Source of the DNA: Rhabditophanes sp. KR3021 | Lineage: Eukaryota; Nematoda; Chromadorea; Rhabditida; Alloionematidae | Assembly (NCBI GenBank): GCA_963281155.1 | Contig: CAUJLY010000003.1 | Location: 4,712,001 to 4,776,000, forward strand | DNA: 64,000 bases | Direction of reading: 5' to 3' | Shown here: one piece after another, positions 60,256 to 64,000 of the stretch | Layout: each line of letters begins with the position of its first letter | How positions within the stretch are numbered: the first letter of the stretch is position 1 | Notes under the pieces: model-generated | Told to the model about the DNA's origin: nothing | What the model saw: only the letters and a program-made list of their open reading frames with translations | Databases searched by the model: none | Made by a program: the position numbers and the translations under genes

Positions 60256-61512
60256 TTGTAGTTGAAGTTTCTAATTAAGTACTAATATGACCATACAAAT
60301 AAAATGCTGCCAAAGTAACTATAAATGTATTAATCTAAAAGTATATTTTGTTTAGAACCGTTATTATCTTTGTGCAAATGATTATATCAATGTCATCATC
60401 AGCGTCTTAAACTAAGCTTTCAAATGCCATTGTTTTGGACGTCTTTCCAAAGTTTCACTTCATCTGTGTGGGAAAACTAAAGAACTATGAGACGTGCAGA
60501 TAAAGCATGTAATATGCAAGATTGTTTATAATATTAAATAATTTAAGTGGGAAATTAAAGAATGGCAGTTATGGAAAAAGGTATTTTTTTAAATAAATCA
60601 ATCCAAGTTCATTAATATCTTGTTTTTTTAAAAACCAAATTTTGGTAATATCATAATCAAATACTTTTTTTATTATATTACACTTGCCATTTATTAAAGA
60701 AGCTTAAGGGCTTGCGGATAAAGGTGAATTATAAATAGATACACTTTAAAACATATACTTAAAGCTTTGCTGGAGGGTTAAATATTGAATTTTATGATTG
60801 AGATTGGCAATTGACACAAAATGTCTTAAATAATACAAATTATTAAATTTATTTGAAACAAAAATGCTAATATTTTATGGAAATTTAGCAATTATTTAAT
60901 TATTTCCTTTCCAAATTGATTAAATTAGGCTCTAATACATTTGATATCCAACTTATTTTGGGTAATGTATTGTTTTTAATTTCCAATTAGCAAAAAGAAG
61001 GACGTTCTAAAAGAAAATGATAGTTAATGGAATACGTGTAGTATGTATTTGAGAAGTTTATTTACTCTTGAATGTATACATTATATTTCTAAAATCTAAA
61101 CTACACATTTATGCACTCATATGCAATGTGTCAAATATCGCTCATTAAAGCTCTTTGTATATCGGGTTGTTTATTAAACTTTTAAATCTTTATTTTAAAT
61201 GTCTATGTTATTCCCTTAGTCTTGTCTTCAAAAAGAGATCTTGTTTTTTCTCAAGTTCTAAATACCATTACAATCTATTAAATTCGTTTAAATTCTATTA
61301 TTTACCAAGTGTCAAACTGTGTACTTAAATTACAATAAATATTAATGATTGCCATTGTCTGAAACCAAGTTTATTGTCATGAAAATAGAAAGAAAACTAG
61401 TATCTCCAATTTTTTATCCTGACCTCTCGTTAACACATTTAATATTGCAAAATAAAATGCTTAGTTCATTGAACCGTTGTCAAATAACAAGTTCACCAAG
61501 CTTTCAAATTCA
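60256..61512. other. Intergenic between divergent genes
   Basis: 1.25-kb AT-rich spacer between THOC2 and the secreted-repeat-protein gene. No open frame over 70 codons (one of 67 at 61349-61552 runs through the promoter and is not credible). It should hold the THOC2 promoter at its left end. Confidence 0.45.
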
Positions 61513-61520
61513 TATAAAAG
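61513..61520 (+). promoter_or_regulatory. TATA box that fixes the start of the secreted repeat protein
   Basis: TATAAAAG begins 42 nt before the ATG at 61555. Transcription would begin only about 10 nt before that ATG. The in-frame ATG at 61477 lies upstream of the box and would not be in the mRNA, which decides the start. Confidence 0.5.
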
Positions 61521-61554
61521 TTCATCAATTCTTATCAAATTCTTTACTTTAATT

Positions 61555-63963
61555 ATGAGACGACTTGAGATACTCCATTTATTTGTTCTTATATTTTCAA
61601 CATCCATAATTATTCACGCTAAACATGTAGTAAATTCCACTCTTCCAAACAATATTACAGACACGCAAGTTGTTGATGTTGATGTTATTGAAGGATCAGG
61701 AGTAGATGGTCAAGATTCTACATTATCTTCTATTTATGAAATTTCACAAATGTTATTAAATGACCAAGGATTACCTAGAGCTACCTTTCCCGTTATTTCT
61801 AGATCATCAAGCAAAAGCGGACTTATACCACTAACTAAAAGTGAAATATCCGGATTCACAAATGGCTTGACTGATGATATGAAAGAGCTACTCAATGAAA
61901 AAAGCAGTAAAAAACGTTTTTCCAGAAGAAAAAGCACAATAAAATCTGCAAGTGTTCATAAAGTAGTTGTGGAACCTAAAGATAAAGATGAACAAGAATC
62001 TGATCCTTACGATGAACTGCCTGACCCAAGAGTTGAGAAAATGCCCATGTATTTAGGAGCCATGACAAGAGGTCGTGGAATGAATTCCCGTGGAGTTTTT
62101 GGAAAAAGTGGCTTTGGGTTCCATAATGGAAGAAATAGAGAAGGATTTGGTAAATTTGTTGGAGATCCCTCGTTTCAATTAAAACCTGGTCAATACTTTG
62201 CTGGAAGTGGTCATGGGGATTTTGTAAGAGGTGAATATGGGTTGGAAAGACCTGGAAGGAAATTCAATAGCTTCCGTGGATTTCCAAATGAGATGAACAA
62301 TCAACGACCCCGAAACAATGACCGAAACAACGACCGAAACAATGACAGAAACAACGACAGAAACAACGACAGAAACATTGACAGAAACATTGACAGAAAC
62401 ATTGACAGAAATAGTGACCGAAATAGTGACCGAAATAGTAATCGAAATAGTGACAGAGATAGTGAAAGAAATTCATTTAATAATATTGAACAAAATAATC
62501 GACCATCACAAAATATCCGAGAAGCTAGTCCTTACGATGCAATGTTATCTGCTGGAGCTGCTACCGCTACTCTTACTTACCAAAAGCAAATAAACAATCA
62601 AAATATGCAAAACACTAATCAAAGAAGCCTTTTAGTCGGAAAAGCTAATTACCGTGCAATTCCTACTGCTACTTTATTACCTCCAATAGCAGTTGACTTT
62701 AGCGAAAATAGTAATAATAAAGAATCAAACAACAATTCTGAAGAGTCAGAAGATTATACTGAATCAACTGCCGTTCGACAACCATATAATCCAGCATATC
62801 AAATTCAAAGTAAACCTACTCAAAATTATGAAGTTAAACAACCCGATACATATAAACCAATTGATACTTATTCTTCAAAACCTGACCAAAATGATAAAAA
62901 TATGGGACAACAATCTATTTCGACAAATCATTATGGTACTCAAAATACTTATAATGGCCAATCTTACAAAAATGTCGCAGGTAATACTGCTCAAGAATAT
63001 GCACAAACATGGTCTCAATCTAGCTTTGTCAAACCAGCTACCCCATCACAAATTAATAATATCCAGTATCAGAAAATTGTTCCGACAACTACTCAATATC
63101 AAGGAAACGAGAATGTACAAACCGTTCCTTTTTCAGCAAATCAGAACTCACAATTTCAAGGATCAAGTAATGGGGATTCAAAATTCCAAGGGACTATTAA
63201 TTTAAATACGAAATATCAAGAAACATCAAATAATTTAAACTCTCAAAATCAAGCAAATAATTTAAATTCACAATATCAAGGCAATAATTTGAATTCACAA
63301 TATCAAGGCAATAATTTGAATTCGCAATATCAAGGAACCCCACATAATTTAAACTCCCAATATCAAGGTGGTGCTACTTCTTTTGGATCTAGCAGTTCGT
63401 CACAGGGATTTGGTAATACTAATGAGCAATCTTTACCCTATGTTGTTACTCAGGTTCAACATAACCAAAATAACGAAAATTCTCCATATCAATCCGTTGT
63501 TCAGAATAATAATTACAAACCTTCAACATCTACACAATTTCATAGTTTACCAAAACCTCAACCACAGACAAAATATGAACATTTGACACATGCCGTAGTT
63601 CCTCCACAACTTAACATCCCAAATAATCAAAATATTGTTAGCCCCATGATTAGTCCTACAAATTATGCCGCGAATCAATTCCCAAATACCTACAACACTC
63701 CAACTATTTGTAATCCTGGAAGTACCCAAACAGCATGTGAAGACAATGATGAAGAACATATAGAAATTATTGTTAACCCTAATCAATTTTCAGAAAATCC
63801 TGATGAATATGGAGACTACACTCACACAATCCAAGCTTCCGTTTCTCCAATTCAATTTAGAAGCTATCCAAGTAAAAATCAAAATGCTCTCCAAATTACA
63901 TTACCTGAACAAATAGGCGATATTTATAACAATAATTTTGGCAAATTCCAAGTTACTGCTTAA
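61555..63963 (+). CDS. Secreted Asn/Gln-rich repeat protein, unrecognised
   Basis: Single exon, 802 residues. MRRLEILHLFVLIFSTSIII followed by HA is a signal peptide. Residues 20-145 are acidic and mixed, ending in a dibasic cluster SSKKRFSRRKS, a plausible proprotein-convertase site. Then come a Gly/Arg/Phe-rich part (TRGRGMNSRGVFGKSGFGFH), an N-D-R-N repeat array at about 62313-62470, a Gln/Asn/Tyr/Ser-rich region with a QYQGNNLNS repeat array at about 63225-63370, and an acidic tail with CNPGSTQTAC (two Cys, a likely disulfide loop). Composition is that of an extracellular structural or prion-like matrix protein. I know no named family; eggshell, cuticle or silk-like roles are guesses. Confidence 0.8.
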   Translation: MRRLEILHLFVLIFSTSIIIHAKHVVNSTLPNNITDTQVVDVDVIEGSGVDGQDSTLSSIYEISQMLLNDQGLPRATFPVISRSSSKSGLIPLTKSEISGFTNGLTDDMKELLNEKSSKKRFSRRKSTIKSASVHKVVVEPKDKDEQESDPYDELPDPRVEKMPMYLGAMTRGRGMNSRGVFGKSGFGFHNGRNREGFGKFVGDPSFQLKPGQYFAGSGHGDFVRGEYGLERPGRKFNSFRGFPNEMNNQRPRNNDRNNDRNNDRNNDRNNDRNIDRNIDRNIDRNSDRNSDRNSNRNSDRDSERNSFNNIEQNNRPSQNIREASPYDAMLSAGAATATLTYQKQINNQNMQNTNQRSLLVGKANYRAIPTATLLPPIAVDFSENSNNKESNNNSEESEDYTESTAVRQPYNPAYQIQSKPTQNYEVKQPDTYKPIDTYSSKPDQNDKNMGQQSISTNHYGTQNTYNGQSYKNVAGNTAQEYAQTWSQSSFVKPATPSQINNIQYQKIVPTTTQYQGNENVQTVPFSANQNSQFQGSSNGDSKFQGTINLNTKYQETSNNLNSQNQANNLNSQYQGNNLNSQYQGNNLNSQYQGTPHNLNSQYQGGATSFGSSSSSQGFGNTNEQSLPYVVTQVQHNQNNENSPYQSVVQNNNYKPSTSTQFHSLPKPQPQTKYEHLTHAVVPPQLNIPNNQNIVSPMISPTNYAANQFPNTYNTPTICNPGSTQTACEDNDEEHIEIIVNPNQFSENPDEYGDYTHTIQASVSPIQFRSYPSKNQNALQITLPEQIGDIYNNNFGKFQVTA
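62313..62470 (+). repeat. 12-bp coding minisatellite (N-D-R-N array)
   Basis: About thirteen units of AAYRRYGACMGA-type sequence encode Asn-Asn-Asp-Arg, Asn-Ile-Asp-Arg and Asn-Ser-Asp-Arg in that order. Variants are grouped in blocks (AACAACGAC, then AACATTGAC, then AATAGTGAC), showing successive local duplications. Confidence 0.9.
63222..63368 (+). repeat. 27-bp coding repeat (Q-Y-Q-G-N-N-L-N-S)
   Basis: Five tandem units with sequence AATTTRAAYTCNCAATATCA followed by AGGCAAT or a close variant. The third and fourth units are nearly identical. The first is degenerate (SQNQANNLNS). Confidence 0.85.
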
Positions 63964-64000
63964 ATTTTTAATATTAATTGTATTTTTTAATTAAATTATG

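Noticed and set aside
61477..61554. Upstream ATG extending the secreted repeat protein by 26 residues
   Set aside because: Lies 5' of a TATAAAAG box and would hide the signal peptide from the N-terminus.
62313..62470. CRISPR-like regular repeat
   Set aside because: A 12-bp in-frame coding minisatellite without spacers, inside a eukaryotic gene.

Overview
This is AT-rich nuclear DNA from an invertebrate animal. Genes are spliced, many introns are only 38-50 bp with GT..TTTNAG borders, and the standard genetic code fits. The gene set is metazoan: Cys-loop acetylcholine receptors, ARID3, a POU homeodomain factor, ATR and THO2. Tiny introns, high AT and a BTB protein with paired N-terminal repeats would suit a nematode or another compact-genome worm such as an orthonectid, but I cannot fix the phylum. 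Exon joins were made by hand from GT/GC-AG borders, reading phase and family alignment.

Layout. 1-2.95 kb (-): 3' truncated nicotinic receptor alpha subunit. 4.4-15.4 kb: gene-poor AT-rich desert. 15.9-19.1 kb (+): ARID3/dead ringer/CFI-1 transcription factor. 20.3-22.7 kb (+): a second, non-alpha nicotinic-type subunit. 24.1-43.5 kb: a dense block of mostly one- and two-exon genes: divergent ALYREF (-), an acidic two-exon protein (+), C2HC zinc-finger protein (+), POU factor (-), a head-to-head pair of unrecognised Ser-rich proteins (-/+), a ZC3H4/6/8-type CCCH protein (+), a BTB protein (+), a Tc1/mariner-type element, an URB1 C-terminal-only gene (-), a broken PA200/PSME4 remnant (+) and a small secreted Tyr/Gly/Ala-rich protein (-). 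46.2-54.2 kb (+): complete ATR checkpoint kinase. 55.1-60.3 kb (-): complete THOC2. 61.6-64.0 kb (+): a large secreted Asn/Gln-rich repeat protein.

Links between genes. The left third is neuronal in flavour: two cholinergic receptor subunits flank an ARID3-type factor, whose nematode relative is a neuronal identity regulator. The centre and right carry RNA and nuclear machinery: ALYREF and THOC2 belong to the same TREX mRNA export complex, with a ZC3H4-like RNA regulator, a nucleolar URB1 relative and ATR. I found no clear novel defence or mobile system. The most unusual points are three GC-AG introns fixed by reading frame, a 14-nt microexon, an ALYREF with its RGG arms replaced by lysine-rich sequence, a POU homeodomain lacking Cys50, a 536-bp TA-flanked element with 127-bp inverted repeats, and the adjacent C-terminal remnants of URB1 and PA200.
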